In this document: piece after piece, positions 44,932-54,230 of the stretch | Layout of the letters: every line of letters begins with the position of its first letter | How positions within the stretch are numbered: the stretch's first letter is position 1 | Assembly: GCF_900109755.1 (NCBI RefSeq) | Contig: NZ_FOAR01000008.1 | Location: 140,902 to 204,901 of the forward strand | Direction: 5' to 3' | Source of the DNA: Pseudomonas agarici | GTDB taxonomy: Bacteria; Pseudomonadota; Gammaproteobacteria; Pseudomonadales; Pseudomonadaceae | Length of the DNA: 64,000 nucleotides | Program-made: the position numbers and the translations under genes | The notes under the pieces: generated by a model | Told to the model about the DNA's origin: nothing | What the model saw: the letters and a program-made list of their open reading frames with translations, nothing else | Databases searched by the model: none

Positions 44932-45465
44932 ATGCGCACACTGACGATCGAATCCCTGACCAAAGAAGCCTTCGCTCCTTTCGGTGACGTGATCGAAACC
45001 GACGGCAGCGATCACTTCCTGATCAACAACGGTTCGACCCAGCGCTTTCATCGTCTGGCCACGGTCGACACGGCAATCCCTGGCGACAAGGCGATCATCA
45101 GCATTTTCCGCGCAGACGCACTCGACATGCCACTGACCCTACGCATGCTTGAACGCCATCCGCTGGGCAGCCAGGCGTTTATTCCGCTGCTCGGCAACGC
45201 CTTTTTGATCGTGGTCGCACCCCTTGGCGATACACCAGTATCAAGTCTGGTCCGCGCCTTCGTCAGCAATGGCAGGCAGGGCATCAATTACCATCGCGGG
45301 GTCTGGCACCACCCGGTATTGGCAATCGCAAAGCGCGACGACTTCCTGGTGGTTGATCGCAGTGGCAGTGGCAACAACTGTGATGAGCATTTCTTCAAAG
45401 AGGATCAATACCTGATCCTTCCTTCACTCATAAGAGAAGGCTTGATCACTCCCGAAAAAGAGTGA
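44932..45465 (+). CDS. allA: Ureidoglycolate lyase
   Basis: A 177-residue enzyme splitting ureidoglycolate to glyoxylate and urea. AllA signatures: FAPFGDVIE, FRADALDMPLTLRMLERHPLGSQAFIPL, and the RGVWHHPVLAI histidine motif. The ATG at 44932 has AAGA spaced before it, and family members start at this point. Note the conserved cupin region is intact. Confidence 0.93.
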   Translation: MRTLTIESLTKEAFAPFGDVIETDGSDHFLINNGSTQRFHRLATVDTAIPGDKAIISIFRADALDMPLTLRMLERHPLGSQAFIPLLGNAFLIVVAPLGDTPVSSLVRAFVSNGRQGINYHRGVWHHPVLAIAKRDDFLVVDRSGSGNNCDEHFFKEDQYLILPSLIREGLITPEKE

Positions 45466-45484
45466 CGAGCAAGAGGTACGAGCC

Positions 45485-46792
45485 GTGGAAGCACATTTGA
45501 TGGAATGGCTGAATCTGAGCGTGCGCTGGGTTCACATGATCACCGGCGTCGCCTGGATCGGTGCGTCATTCTATTTCGTCTGGCTGGAGAACCACCTCAA
45601 TCGGGTCAACCCCAGGGACGGTCTGGCCGGCGACCTCTGGGCCATCCACGGCGGCGGCATCTACCACCTGGAAAAATACCGGTTGGCCCCGCCGACCATG
45701 CCGGACAACCTGCACTGGTTCAAATGGGAAGCCTATTTCACCTGGATGTCCGGGATCGCGTTGCTCTGTGTGGTGTTCTACTCCAACCCCCTACTCTATC
45801 TCGTGGCCCCGGGTAGCGGCCTGAGTGGTCCGGCCGGCGTCGCCATCGGCATCGGCGCGCTGATCGTCGGCTGGTTCGTCTACGACTGCCTCTGCGACTC
45901 GGCCTTGGGCAAGCGTCCGGCCCTGCTTGGCTTCATCCTGTTTGTCCTGCTGATCGCCTCGGCTTACGGTTTCAGCAAGGTGTTCAGCGGACGTGGGGCC
46001 TACCTGCACGTTGGCGCAATCATCGGCACCCTCATGGTCGGCAACGTCTTTGCCATTATCATGCCGGCGCAACGCGCCCTGGTGGCGGCGATCGCCGAGA
46101 ACCGTGCGCCCGACCCGACATTGCCGGCCAAAGGCCTGTTGCGCTCACGACACAACAACTATTTCACCTTGCCGGTGCTGTTCATCATGATCAGCAACCA
46201 TTTCCCAAGCACCTACGGCAGCCAGTACAACTGGCTGATTCTGGCCGGGATCGCGCTGTTGGCGGTGTTGGTGCGGCATCACTTCAACTGCCGTCACGAC
46301 AGCCATAAGTTTGCCTGGACCTTGCCGGTCGCGGCGCTGGGCATGATCTGCCTGGCCTATGTCACCGCACCCGCATCGAGCCCGAGCGCACCGCCAGCGG
46401 CCAGGGCGGCGGCGAAGATCGACTACCAGCCGTTGCCGGAAACCGCCCTGGACGGTGGGCTCAAGCCGGCGCCAACCATTGAGCCGGCCACGCCCGCAGT
46501 GCCGACATCGGCGAACAACGCCTCCGGCGATATTGCTTTCGACAAGGTCCACAGCGTGATCCAAGAACGTTGCGCGGTGTGCCATTCGGCCAAGCCCAGC
46601 AGCCCGTTGTTCAGCACCGCCCCGGCTGGCGTGATGCTCGACACCGCACAACAGATCCAGCAATTGGCTCCTCGGATCCAAGCCCAGGCCGTCACGAGCC
46701 AGATCATGCCCCTGGGCAATATCACCCAGATGACCCAGCAGGAACGTGAGCTGATTGGCGCCTGGATCAACCAGGGAGCGCGTACCCACTGA
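45485..46792 (+). CDS. puuD: Urate hydroxylase PuuD with fused cytochrome c domain
   Basis: A 435-residue membrane urate oxidase that makes 5-hydroxyisourate. About nine transmembrane helices fill residues 10-300 (RWVHMITGVAWIGASFYFVW at the start). A proline/alanine linker (about 300-345) leads to a C-terminal c-type cytochrome domain with the heme motif CAVCH near residue 362. Electrons from urate therefore probably go to the respiratory chain rather than to H2O2. The GTG at 45485 is the first codon that keeps the first helix complete. Last gene of the puu cluster; its cytochrome needs the Ccm system found at 52-59 kb. Confidence 0.92.
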   Translation: MEAHLMEWLNLSVRWVHMITGVAWIGASFYFVWLENHLNRVNPRDGLAGDLWAIHGGGIYHLEKYRLAPPTMPDNLHWFKWEAYFTWMSGIALLCVVFYSNPLLYLVAPGSGLSGPAGVAIGIGALIVGWFVYDCLCDSALGKRPALLGFILFVLLIASAYGFSKVFSGRGAYLHVGAIIGTLMVGNVFAIIMPAQRALVAAIAENRAPDPTLPAKGLLRSRHNNYFTLPVLFIMISNHFPSTYGSQYNWLILAGIALLAVLVRHHFNCRHDSHKFAWTLPVAALGMICLAYVTAPASSPSAPPAARAAAKIDYQPLPETALDGGLKPAPTIEPATPAVPTSANNASGDIAFDKVHSVIQERCAVCHSAKPSSPLFSTAPAGVMLDTAQQIQQLAPRIQAQAVTSQIMPLGNITQMTQQERELIGAWINQGARTH

Positions 46793-46869
46793 GCCGGAGC
46801 AGGTGGCGAGCTTTTTGTGCTCGACTGCCCGACGCCCCCCCCATCGGCGCTACCCGGACAAGCTGATAA

Positions 46870-47799
<930 letters not shown>

Positions 47800-47927
47800 G
47801 GTGCATTCCTCAGGAAAGTTGCGTTGCACAGTGTGCCGCCGGGCGTCCCGCAGGGCAATCTTGAGACTCGCGCAAGCCCGGTGCTACCATGCCCGACCGC
47901 CCGCACAGGCAAGGAACATCGCGCTTT

Positions 47928-48536
47928 ATGAGCACCATCCGCGAACGCAACAAAGAACTGATTCTGCGCGCAGCCAGTGAAGAGTTCGCCGACAAGGGTT
48001 TCGCTGCCACCAAAACCAGCGACATCGCGGCCAGGGCCGGCCTGCCCAAGCCCAATGTCTATTACTACTTCAAGTCCAAGAACAACCTCTACCGAGAGGT
48101 ACTGGAAAGCATTATCGAGCCGATCCTGCAGGCGTCAACGCCGTTCAACCCCGAAGGCGTGCCCAACGAAGTGCTGGCCGGTTATATCCGCTCGAAAATC
48201 CGCATCTCCCGTGACCTGCCGGCGGCCTCCAAGGTTTTCGCCAGCGAAATCATGCACGGCGCGCCGCACCTGAGCGGCGAGCAAGTGGAACAGCTCAATG
48301 CCCAGGCCCGACACAATATCGAGTGCATCCGGAGCTGGATCGACCAGGGACAGATCGCCGCCATCGACCCTCATCACCTGATGTTCACCATCTGGGCCGC
48401 GACCCAGACCTATGCCGACTTCGATTGGCAGATCTCCGCGATCACCGGCAAGGCCAAGCTCGACGACAGCGATTATGAAGCGGCGGCGCAGACCATCGTG
48501 CGACTGGTGCTCAAGGGCTGCGAGCCCGACCGGTAA
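47928..48536 (+). CDS. TetR-family regulator, RutR-like
   Basis: A 202-residue TetR regulator. The N-terminal HTH is typical (ILRAASEEFADKGFAATKTSDIAARAGLPKPNVYYYFKSK), and the C-terminal ligand domain resembles RutR/YcdC (KVFASEIMHGAPHL, IWAATQTYADFDWQI), which responds to uracil or thymine. Its position just beyond the purine cluster is suggestive, but it is separated from puuD by the convergent DUF808 gene. The ATG at 47928 follows the usual start. Confidence 0.88.
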   Translation: MSTIRERNKELILRAASEEFADKGFAATKTSDIAARAGLPKPNVYYYFKSKNNLYREVLESIIEPILQASTPFNPEGVPNEVLAGYIRSKIRISRDLPAASKVFASEIMHGAPHLSGEQVEQLNAQARHNIECIRSWIDQGQIAAIDPHHLMFTIWAATQTYADFDWQISAITGKAKLDDSDYEAAAQTIVRLVLKGCEPDR

Positions 48537-48671
48537 ACCGCCCCTCCCCGGCATTCGCCACGGGCCACCGCCTCCTGGCTCGAACTGCAGCGCGGACGTT
48601 GCCCCAGCCCGGCTTGCGCATTGATCGCTATTGCCCCACGCTGCCCACATTTACCGTTTGGGCAGCACCTC

Positions 48672-49496
48672 ATGAACAGCAACAACGACTGGCGCCAACG
48701 GCTCTATGTCATGGTTTTCCAAACCGATACCGTCGCCGGCAGACGTTTCGACAAGATCCTCCTGCTGATCATCCTCGCCAGCCTGGTGGTGGTGATCCTC
48801 GACAGTATCGAGAGCGTCCATCAGAACTTCGCCGACGCCCTGGCGTACATCGAGTGGGGTTTCACGTTGATCTTCGCGATCGAATACCTGGCGCGCCTCT
48901 ATTGCTCGCCACGCCCCTTGCGCTACGCTTTCAGCTTCTACGGACTGGTGGACCTGCTGGCGATAGTCCCCGGCATCCTGGCGATTTACTACAGCGATGC
49001 GCAGTACCTCCTGATCATCCGCATTATCCGTATGCTACGGATCTTCCGGGTACTTAAGCTCGGCCCGTACCTGAAACAGGCCCATTACCTGCTCGCGGCC
49101 CTGCGCGGCAGCAAACAGAAGATCCTGGTGTTCCTGCTCGGTGTCTGCACCCTGGTGACCGTATTCGGCACCCTGATGTACGTGATCGAAGGCCCGGAGC
49201 ATGGCTTCACCAGCATTCCGAAAAGCATCTATTGGGCTATCGTCACCCTGACCACGGTGGGCTACGGCGACATAGTGCCCAAGACCACGCTCGGCCAGGT
49301 GATCTCGGCCCTGGTGATGATCACTGGCTACTCGATCATCGCCGTACCCACCGGAATTTTCACCGCCGAACTGGCCAGTACCTTGCGCGGTGAACAACTC
49401 CAACACGATTGCCCGGTATGCAAGAAGAACAGCCACGAACCCGAAGCCTCTTTCTGCTCCCGGTGTGGCAATGCACTTTTTCGGAAATTGGAATAA
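48672..49496 (+). CDS. Voltage-gated potassium channel with C-terminal zinc ribbon
   Basis: A 274-residue six-helix channel. S4 has the arginine ladder IIRIIRMLRIFRVLK, and the pore carries the selectivity filter TTVGYGD (about residue 195). After S6 the tail has a zinc-ribbon-type cysteine arrangement (CPVCKKN ... FCSRCGN). It would act as a tetramer in the inner membrane. The start at 48672 is chosen from the usual N-terminus; a longer frame is unlikely. Confidence 0.9.
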   Translation: MNSNNDWRQRLYVMVFQTDTVAGRRFDKILLLIILASLVVVILDSIESVHQNFADALAYIEWGFTLIFAIEYLARLYCSPRPLRYAFSFYGLVDLLAIVPGILAIYYSDAQYLLIIRIIRMLRIFRVLKLGPYLKQAHYLLAALRGSKQKILVFLLGVCTLVTVFGTLMYVIEGPEHGFTSIPKSIYWAIVTLTTVGYGDIVPKTTLGQVISALVMITGYSIIAVPTGIFTAELASTLRGEQLQHDCPVCKKNSHEPEASFCSRCGNALFRKLE

Positions 49497-49586
49497 GCAC
49501 AGTACTTTTTAATCTTTAAGCGACTATGCCACCGCCGTTATAGTCGCTGGCAAATTGCCTTTCTCTACTCGAACAAGGAATGCGCG

Positions 49587-50585
49587 GTGAAAACACTTTT
49601 TGGCGCCTCACTCCTGGCCGTTGGCCTGGCATTCGCCAGCGTGGTCCAGGCCGCTCCGACTCTGCTGAACGTGTCTTATGACGTCATGCGCGACTTTTAC
49701 AAGGACTATAACGCCGCCTTCCAGAAACACTGGCAGGCCGAGCACCACGAAAACATCACTGTGCAGATGTCCTTCGGTGGCTCCAGCAAACAAGCGCGTT
49801 CGGTTATCGACGGCCTGCCGGCGGACGTGATTACGATGAACATGGCCACTGACATCAATGCGCTGGTGGACAATGGCAAGCTGGTGCCGGAGAACTGGGC
49901 CAGCCGCCTGCCGAACAACAGCGCGCCCTTCACCTCGGCGACCGTGTTTATCGTGCGCAAGGGCAACCCCAAGGCTCTGAAGGACTGGCCGGATCTGCTC
50001 AAGGACGGCGTGCAAGTTATCGTGCCGAACCCGAAGACCTCGGGTAATGGCCGCTACACCTACTTGTCGGCCTGGGGTTATGTGCTGAAGAACGGTGGTG
50101 ATGAAAACCAGGCCAAGGACTTTGTCGCCAGGCTGTTCAAACAGGCACCGGTGCTCGATACCGGTGGCCGCGCCGCCACCACGACCTTCATGACCAACCA
50201 GATCGGCGACGTGCTGGTAACCTTCGAGAACGAAGCGGAAATGATTGCCCGAGAGTTCGGTCGCGACCAGTTCGAAGTGATCTACCCAAGCGTCTCTGCC
50301 GAGGCCGAGCCACCAGTGAGCGTGGTCGACAAGATGGTCGACAAGAAAGGCAGCCGCATAGCGGCAGAAGAATACCTGAAGTACTTATGGTCGCCAGAAG
50401 GCCAGGAAATCGCCGCCAACAACTACCTGCGCCCGCGTGATCCGGCGGTGCAGGCCAAGTTCACCGATCGGTTCCCGAAAGTCGACTTCCTCTCGGTGGA
50501 GAAGACCTTCGGCGACTGGCGAGCGGTGCAGAAGATCCACTTCAACGACGGCGGTGTGTTCGACCAGATCTACACCGGCCGATAA
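49587..50585 (+). CDS. sbp: Periplasmic sulfate-binding protein
   Basis: A 332-residue Sbp/CysP-type solute-binding protein with a signal peptide (cleavage after VVQA near residue 22). Typical motifs: LLNVSYDVMRDFYKDYN, SFGGSSKQARSV, NPKTSGNGRYTYL. It binds sulfate for a CysTWA permease. The permease genes are not adjacent, so this is an orphan copy that must share a permease elsewhere. It begins with GTG after AAGGAA-like bases. Confidence 0.92.
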   Translation: MKTLFGASLLAVGLAFASVVQAAPTLLNVSYDVMRDFYKDYNAAFQKHWQAEHHENITVQMSFGGSSKQARSVIDGLPADVITMNMATDINALVDNGKLVPENWASRLPNNSAPFTSATVFIVRKGNPKALKDWPDLLKDGVQVIVPNPKTSGNGRYTYLSAWGYVLKNGGDENQAKDFVARLFKQAPVLDTGGRAATTTFMTNQIGDVLVTFENEAEMIAREFGRDQFEVIYPSVSAEAEPPVSVVDKMVDKKGSRIAAEEYLKYLWSPEGQEIAANNYLRPRDPAVQAKFTDRFPKVDFLSVEKTFGDWRAVQKIHFNDGGVFDQIYTGR

Positions 50586-50600
50586 CCCTCAAGCTTCGCG

Positions 50601-50650
50601 GGCAAGCCTGTCACGAAATCCCAGCTCAACAACGCGGGAGCAGGCTTGCC
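50601..50650. repeat. Inverted pair of REP-like sequences after sbp
   Basis: Perfect 10-base arms ggcaagcctg (50601) and caggcttgcc (50641), each within the REP-type string cgcgggcaagcctg / caggcttgcctgg, spaced by 30 bases. It is a REPIN-like doublet in a convergent gap (50586-50681). Confidence 0.6.
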
Positions 50651-50681
50651 TGGGGCGGCATTCCAACCCGGACAATCCCAT

Positions 50682-51320
50682 CTACATCGGCGGTTTGATC
50701 CCGTTCTCCCCCGCCGAAATCCCCACCGCTGTCAGCTTGCCGTCCGCGCCCTGCTGAGCGAACAACACCACCTTCACGCCTGGCTTGAGCAGGCTGCGAT
50801 CTCCCGGCACCAGGTTGACGATCGGCACGCCCTCGGGCACCACCACCTTTTTCTCGCCGCCCTTGTAGTTTACGGTCAGGGTCCGACCCTCGGCGACTTT
50901 CAACTCACCCACGCGGCCATTGGTCATGGTGCTGCCCTGCGCCAGGTCGAACGGTCGATGACCATCTCCCGTACCGGCCATCTCCGGCGGGAAGACATGC
51001 ACCTCCATCGATGTCAGCGTGCCATCCGGACCGGGCATCGCTGCCGTGCCGATATAACTGCCGGGCTTGATATCCGTGATTTTCGCCAGGGTCACGCCGC
51101 GCACCTGAGTGTCCTCGGTCAGGCCGACCGTGACATCCTCGTTGGCGAGGGTATGCACTTTCAGTGCATCCGCCTCGACCGCGGTGATCTCACCGCGTAC
51201 CGCGACCCTCTGGGCCGGGGCATCGGCGGCCCGCGCCACACCGACAGACATCAATACCGCGCAGCTCAGCGCCGAAGCCCACGCACTACGGCGGGCCGAT
51301 TTACCGAAAATCGATTTCAT
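50682..51320 (-). CDS. Exported protein with DUF5666-like repeats
   Basis: A 212-residue periplasmic protein. Signal peptide cleavage is likely after ARA near residue 31. The mature part is rich in short beta-strand units (GEITAVEADALKVHTLANEDVTVGLTEDTQV style), resembling DUF5666 and related OB-like repeats. No catalytic motif. Function unknown. The region behind it carries an IS remnant. Confidence 0.75.
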   Translation of the reverse strand: MKSIFGKSARRSAWASALSCAVLMSVGVARAADAPAQRVAVRGEITAVEADALKVHTLANEDVTVGLTEDTQVRGVTLAKITDIKPGSYIGTAAMPGPDGTLTSMEVHVFPPEMAGTGDGHRPFDLAQGSTMTNGRVGELKVAEGRTLTVNYKGGEKKVVVPEGVPIVNLVPGDRSLLKPGVKVVLFAQQGADGKLTAVGISAGENGIKPPM

Positions 51321-51449
51321 GGGAATTCAGGTTCCTTGAGTAGAGATATCGATGGATGCAAACTCACCAAGACTGTTATAGCGCTAATCAGCGGGCTCGA
51401 GGATGAAATATCAGTATCTCGCTAGTCCTGAAATAGATTTACACCTGCT

Positions 51450-51536
51450 TCACGACAACGTCCGATGCACGACATCTGGCATTTTGTATCTCAAAGACTG
51501 ACGCGGACGCTCACGATTGTAGATCGATATCAGGCC
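51450..51536 (-). mobile_element. IS3-family transposase C-terminal remnant
   Basis: On the minus strand a 28-codon open piece ends at a TGA at 51450. It reads GLISIYNRERPRQSLRYKMP followed by DVVHRTLS, and matches the terminal DDE-transposase motif of IS3 elements (YN-ERP-QSL-Y-P-EV). A stop codon lies 7 codons upstream of this stretch and nothing of the rest is left. It is a relic with no inverted repeats found. Confidence 0.6.
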
Positions 51537-51589
51537 GTGCCAGTGCCTGGGACATTAAAACGCCAATTGACGAGATGTTCAGCGAGCGC

Positions 51590-51620
51590 AAAAAAAAATG
51601 GCGACCCATCGAGGTCGCCG
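51590..51620 (-). terminator. Intrinsic terminator at the end of the ccm operon
   Basis: Stem ggcgacc/ggtcgcc with a 6-base loop, preceded on the plus strand by nine A, which read as T on the minus strand. It lies 8 bases after the stop of the small lipoprotein gene, so it ends the ccmA-I unit. Confidence 0.9.
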
Positions 51621-51627
51621 TTTTCAC

Positions 51628-52020
51628 TTACTGCCCAAACTGTTTGCTCAGCCCTGGTGGCACACCGTGAATATCGGTCTCCTCCCACGGCCCATTGGGG
51701 CTGATGGCGCGACTCCAGCCGTTGTTCCAGCGATAGTAGGTGCGCTGGCGATAGAAGGTGTTGGGCTGGCTGTCGAGCACATAGACGCCCATTTGCCCGT
51801 CCCAATGACTGCCACCACCCGGTGGCGGGGCGAAGGTCGCGGAGGTGCTCGGACGCGGCTTGGCCGGCGGGATCGGTTTCCCCGGCGTGGCCGGCGGGTA
51901 GGGTTGAGTACTCGGGCCGGAAGGCGGGATGGTCGGGCCGGAGGGCGGCGGCTGATGAACCGCACAAGCGCTCAACCCCAGGACCAGCGTTAACAGGGAG
52001 AGGCGAGCGATGGCGGTCAT
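51628..52020 (-). CDS. Small proline-rich lipoprotein after ccmI
   Basis: A 130-residue protein with a lipoprotein signal peptide (lipobox LSAC, Cys at residue 19). A proline/serine/threonine-rich linker covers about 23-70, followed by a compact domain with conserved aromatic residues (HWDGQMGVYVLDSQPNTFYR, YYRWNNGWSRA, GPWEETD). Ten bases after ccmI, so likely co-transcribed with cytochrome c maturation genes. Function unknown. Confidence 0.8.
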   Translation of the reverse strand: MTAIARLSLLTLVLGLSACAVHQPPPSGPTIPPSGPSTQPYPPATPGKPIPPAKPRPSTSATFAPPPGGGSHWDGQMGVYVLDSQPNTFYRQRTYYRWNNGWSRAISPNGPWEETDIHGVPPGLSKQFGQ

Positions 52021-52030
52021 GGCGGATTCT

Positions 52031-53230
52031 CTATTTGTCCGGGCTGTCGATGGTCAGGTTCTGTTGCGCGGCGGTGCTGCTGGCCAACGGCTGGCTGCGC
52101 CCGATCCACTCGCCTGCCGTCGGCTGGCCGGCGCGGGAAACCCGTGCAACCAGTTGGACTTCAGGAAAGTTGGACAGTTTCAATTGCGGCATCATCGCGT
52201 CCACATCCCCCAACTCGACCGTGGCCGGCAGATCGGCTACCGTCAGCCGTTTGGCCGCCAGCGGCGCCGGTGGCCCCTGGGTGGCACGGGCAAAGATAAA
52301 GACGCTGTCGCTCGGTCGCACCTTGGCTTTCAGGTCGGCGGCCAGCTCGACCCGAACCTTGAGCACGGCGGTTTGGGCAACCGCCGCTTTGTCGACCTTG
52401 CCACCAGATTGCAGCAACTTCTCGCTGGCGCGGTCGATACCGCCCTGCATGGCGGCGCGGGATGGGTCCTGCGCCGGCAACTGGGCCAACAGGCGTGTCC
52501 AGTAGTCGATGGCTTCCTGGTAACGCTGACCTTCGAAGGCGGCGATGCCAAGCAGACCCAGGCTGGTGGCCTCGTTCGGATCGGCCTTGAGGGCTTCATC
52601 GGTCAGTGCCTGTACGGACGGCGACCACTGCTTACCCTCGGCGAAGTACCGCGCCTGGGCCCACTGCCCGAGCAGTTCCGGCTGACGGCCAGCCAACTGG
52701 ACCGTGCGTTCGAAGAGCTTTGCCGCCTCTGCCGCACGCTCCTGGGCCATATAGGCACGCCCAAGGAAATACAGGCTTTCGGCGGAATCCGGCTGAGCTG
52801 CCACCGCCCGTTCGAGGCGCGAAGTCATCTCAGCCATGGACTGCGGTGCCTGGGCGAATTCACGGGCCAATTCGACCTTGTCGCTGGCGCCATAATGCAG
52901 GTACAACCCTAACCCAAGCACCGGCACCAACACCGCCGCCAGCAACGGAAGCGGCTTGCCCAGCCGCGATACCCGCGCCGGAGCCACGCCCTCGGTATCG
53001 GCCAGCAATTCGCGAACGGCTTCGGCATGGCCACTGTCCATCTGCTGCGCCGTCAGCACACCTTCTGCCTGCTGAGCCTGCAGCTCAGTCACGCGCTCCT
53101 GGTAAAGCGCCACGTTCAGCGCGGTTCGATCCTCTTCCCGCTGGGCGCGGCGATCACGCAGTATCGGGATCAGCAGAAAACTCAGGGCGATCAGTAACAA
53201 CAGACCTGTAGCAAGCCAGAAATCAATCAT
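52031..53230 (-). CDS. ccmI: Cytochrome c biogenesis protein CcmI (TPR)
   Basis: A 399-residue CcmI that brings apocytochrome c to the CcmF/H heme ligation complex. Two N-terminal transmembrane helices (about 5-25 and 95-115) are followed by a periplasmic TPR domain (about 125-290: [38 protein letters not shown]). The start overlaps ccmH by 4 bases. Confidence 0.92.
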   Translation of the reverse strand: MIDFWLATGLLLLIALSFLLIPILRDRRAQREEDRTALNVALYQERVTELQAQQAEGVLTAQQMDSGHAEAVRELLADTEGVAPARVSRLGKPLPLLAAVLVPVLGLGLYLHYGASDKVELAREFAQAPQSMAEMTSRLERAVAAQPDSAESLYFLGRAYMAQERAAEAAKLFERTVQLAGRQPELLGQWAQARYFAEGKQWSPSVQALTDEALKADPNEATSLGLLGIAAFEGQRYQEAIDYWTRLLAQLPAQDPSRAAMQGGIDRASEKLLQSGGKVDKAAVAQTAVLKVRVELAADLKAKVRPSDSVFIFARATQGPPAPLAAKRLTVADLPATVELGDVDAMMPQLKLSNFPEVQLVARVSRAGQPTAGEWIGRSQPLASSTAAQQNLTIDSPDK

Positions 53231-53697
53231 TCGTGGTTTTTATCCAGCAAGTGGTCGAGGCGCTCACGCTCCTCGGCGGAAAGCGTATCCGGGGCTTCGT
53301 TGCGCCGGGCGCGGCGGCGGCGGACGATCACCGCAATCACGACCAGGCCACCCAGCAACAACCCTGCGGGGCCGAACCAGAGCAACGCGGTCTTGCCCGT
53401 CAGGGCCGGCTTATAACGAACGAAATCGCCATAACGATCGACCATGAAGTCGATGATCTGTTGATTGTCCTTGCCCTCGCCGAGCATGCGAAAAATCTCC
53501 CGGCGCAGGTCGGCGGCAATCGGAGCGTTGGAGTCGGCGATGTCCTGGTTCTGGCACTTGGGGCAGCGCAGTTCCTTGGTCAGATCACGGAAACGCTCAC
53601 GTTCAGCCTCATTAGCGAACTCATAGGTATCAATAGCAGCATGGGCGATGCCGGTCAGGGTCAGGCCCAGGGCAACGGCGGCTAACCAACGCTTCAT
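53227..53697 (-). CDS. ccmH: Cytochrome c maturation thioredoxin-like protein CcmH
   Basis: A 156-residue CcmH (CcmL-type) with a signal peptide, the redox motif LRCPKCQNQ and a C-terminal transmembrane helix (about 103-123). It reduces the apocytochrome disulfide in the periplasm. Overlaps both neighbours by 4 bases. Confidence 0.94.
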   Translation of the reverse strand: MKRWLAAVALGLTLTGIAHAAIDTYEFANEAERERFRDLTKELRCPKCQNQDIADSNAPIAADLRREIFRMLGEGKDNQQIIDFMVDRYGDFVRYKPALTGKTALLWFGPAGLLLGGLVVIAVIVRRRRARRNEAPDTLSAEERERLDHLLDKNHE

Positions 53698-54230
53698 GGC
53701 CGGGCCTCGTCCGCCAGCGACCGGTAGACCGCCGCCAGTTGCTCGCGCCAGACCACTTCGTCGATCACCCCGACATACTTGTAGCGAATCACGCCCTTGG
53801 CATCGATAAAGAAGGTTTCCGGCGCGCCATACACGCCCAGGTCCAGACCCAGACTGCCTTGTTCGTCACGGATATCCAGTTGGTAGGGGTTGTGGAAATC
53901 CTTCAGCCACTTCAGCGCCTCGGCGTTGTCATCCTTGTAGTTCACCCCATAGATCTGTACGCCCTGCTGGGCGAGCTGGTTCAGTACCGGGTGCTCGACC
54001 CGGCAGGAAATGCACCAAGTTCCCCAGATGTTGACCAGCGCCGGCTTGCCGTGCAGGTCGAGCTGGGTCAGGGTCTTGTCGCCCTGCACATTGGGCAGGG
54101 AAAACGCCGGGAACGGCTTGCCAATCATGGCCGAGGGCAACTCGGCCGGATCCAGGAACAACCCCCGATACAGAAACACCGCCATCACCAGAAACAGCGC
54201 CAGCGGCAATATCATGACCCAACGCTTCAT
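53694..54230 (-). CDS. ccmG: Periplasmic thiol:disulfide protein CcmG/DsbE
   Basis: A 178-residue thioredoxin-fold protein anchored by one N-terminal helix (about 6-24). The active site is WCISC in GTWCISCRVEHP, with the cis-proline in YGAPETFFID. It keeps apocytochrome CxxCH thiols reduced, fed by DsbD. Part of the ccm operon. Confidence 0.94.
   Translation of the reverse strand: MKRWVMILPLALFLVMAVFLYRGLFLDPAELPSAMIGKPFPAFSLPNVQGDKTLTQLDLHGKPALVNIWGTWCISCRVEHPVLNQLAQQGVQIYGVNYKDDNAEALKWLKDFHNPYQLDIRDEQGSLGLDLGVYGAPETFFIDAKGVIRYKYVGVIDEVVWREQLAAVYRSLADEARP

Larger units (their letters stand above)
51321..51627. other. Intergenic region between the exported protein and the lipoprotein gene
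   Basis: 307 bases. It holds the presumed promoter of the DUF5666-like gene (right of 51321), the IS3 relic (51450-51536) and the terminator (51590-51620). No other gene is seen. Confidence 0.5.

Noticed and set aside
46793..46869. GC-rich stretch after puuD as terminator
   Set aside because: No clear stem followed by a T-run in the 77 bases.
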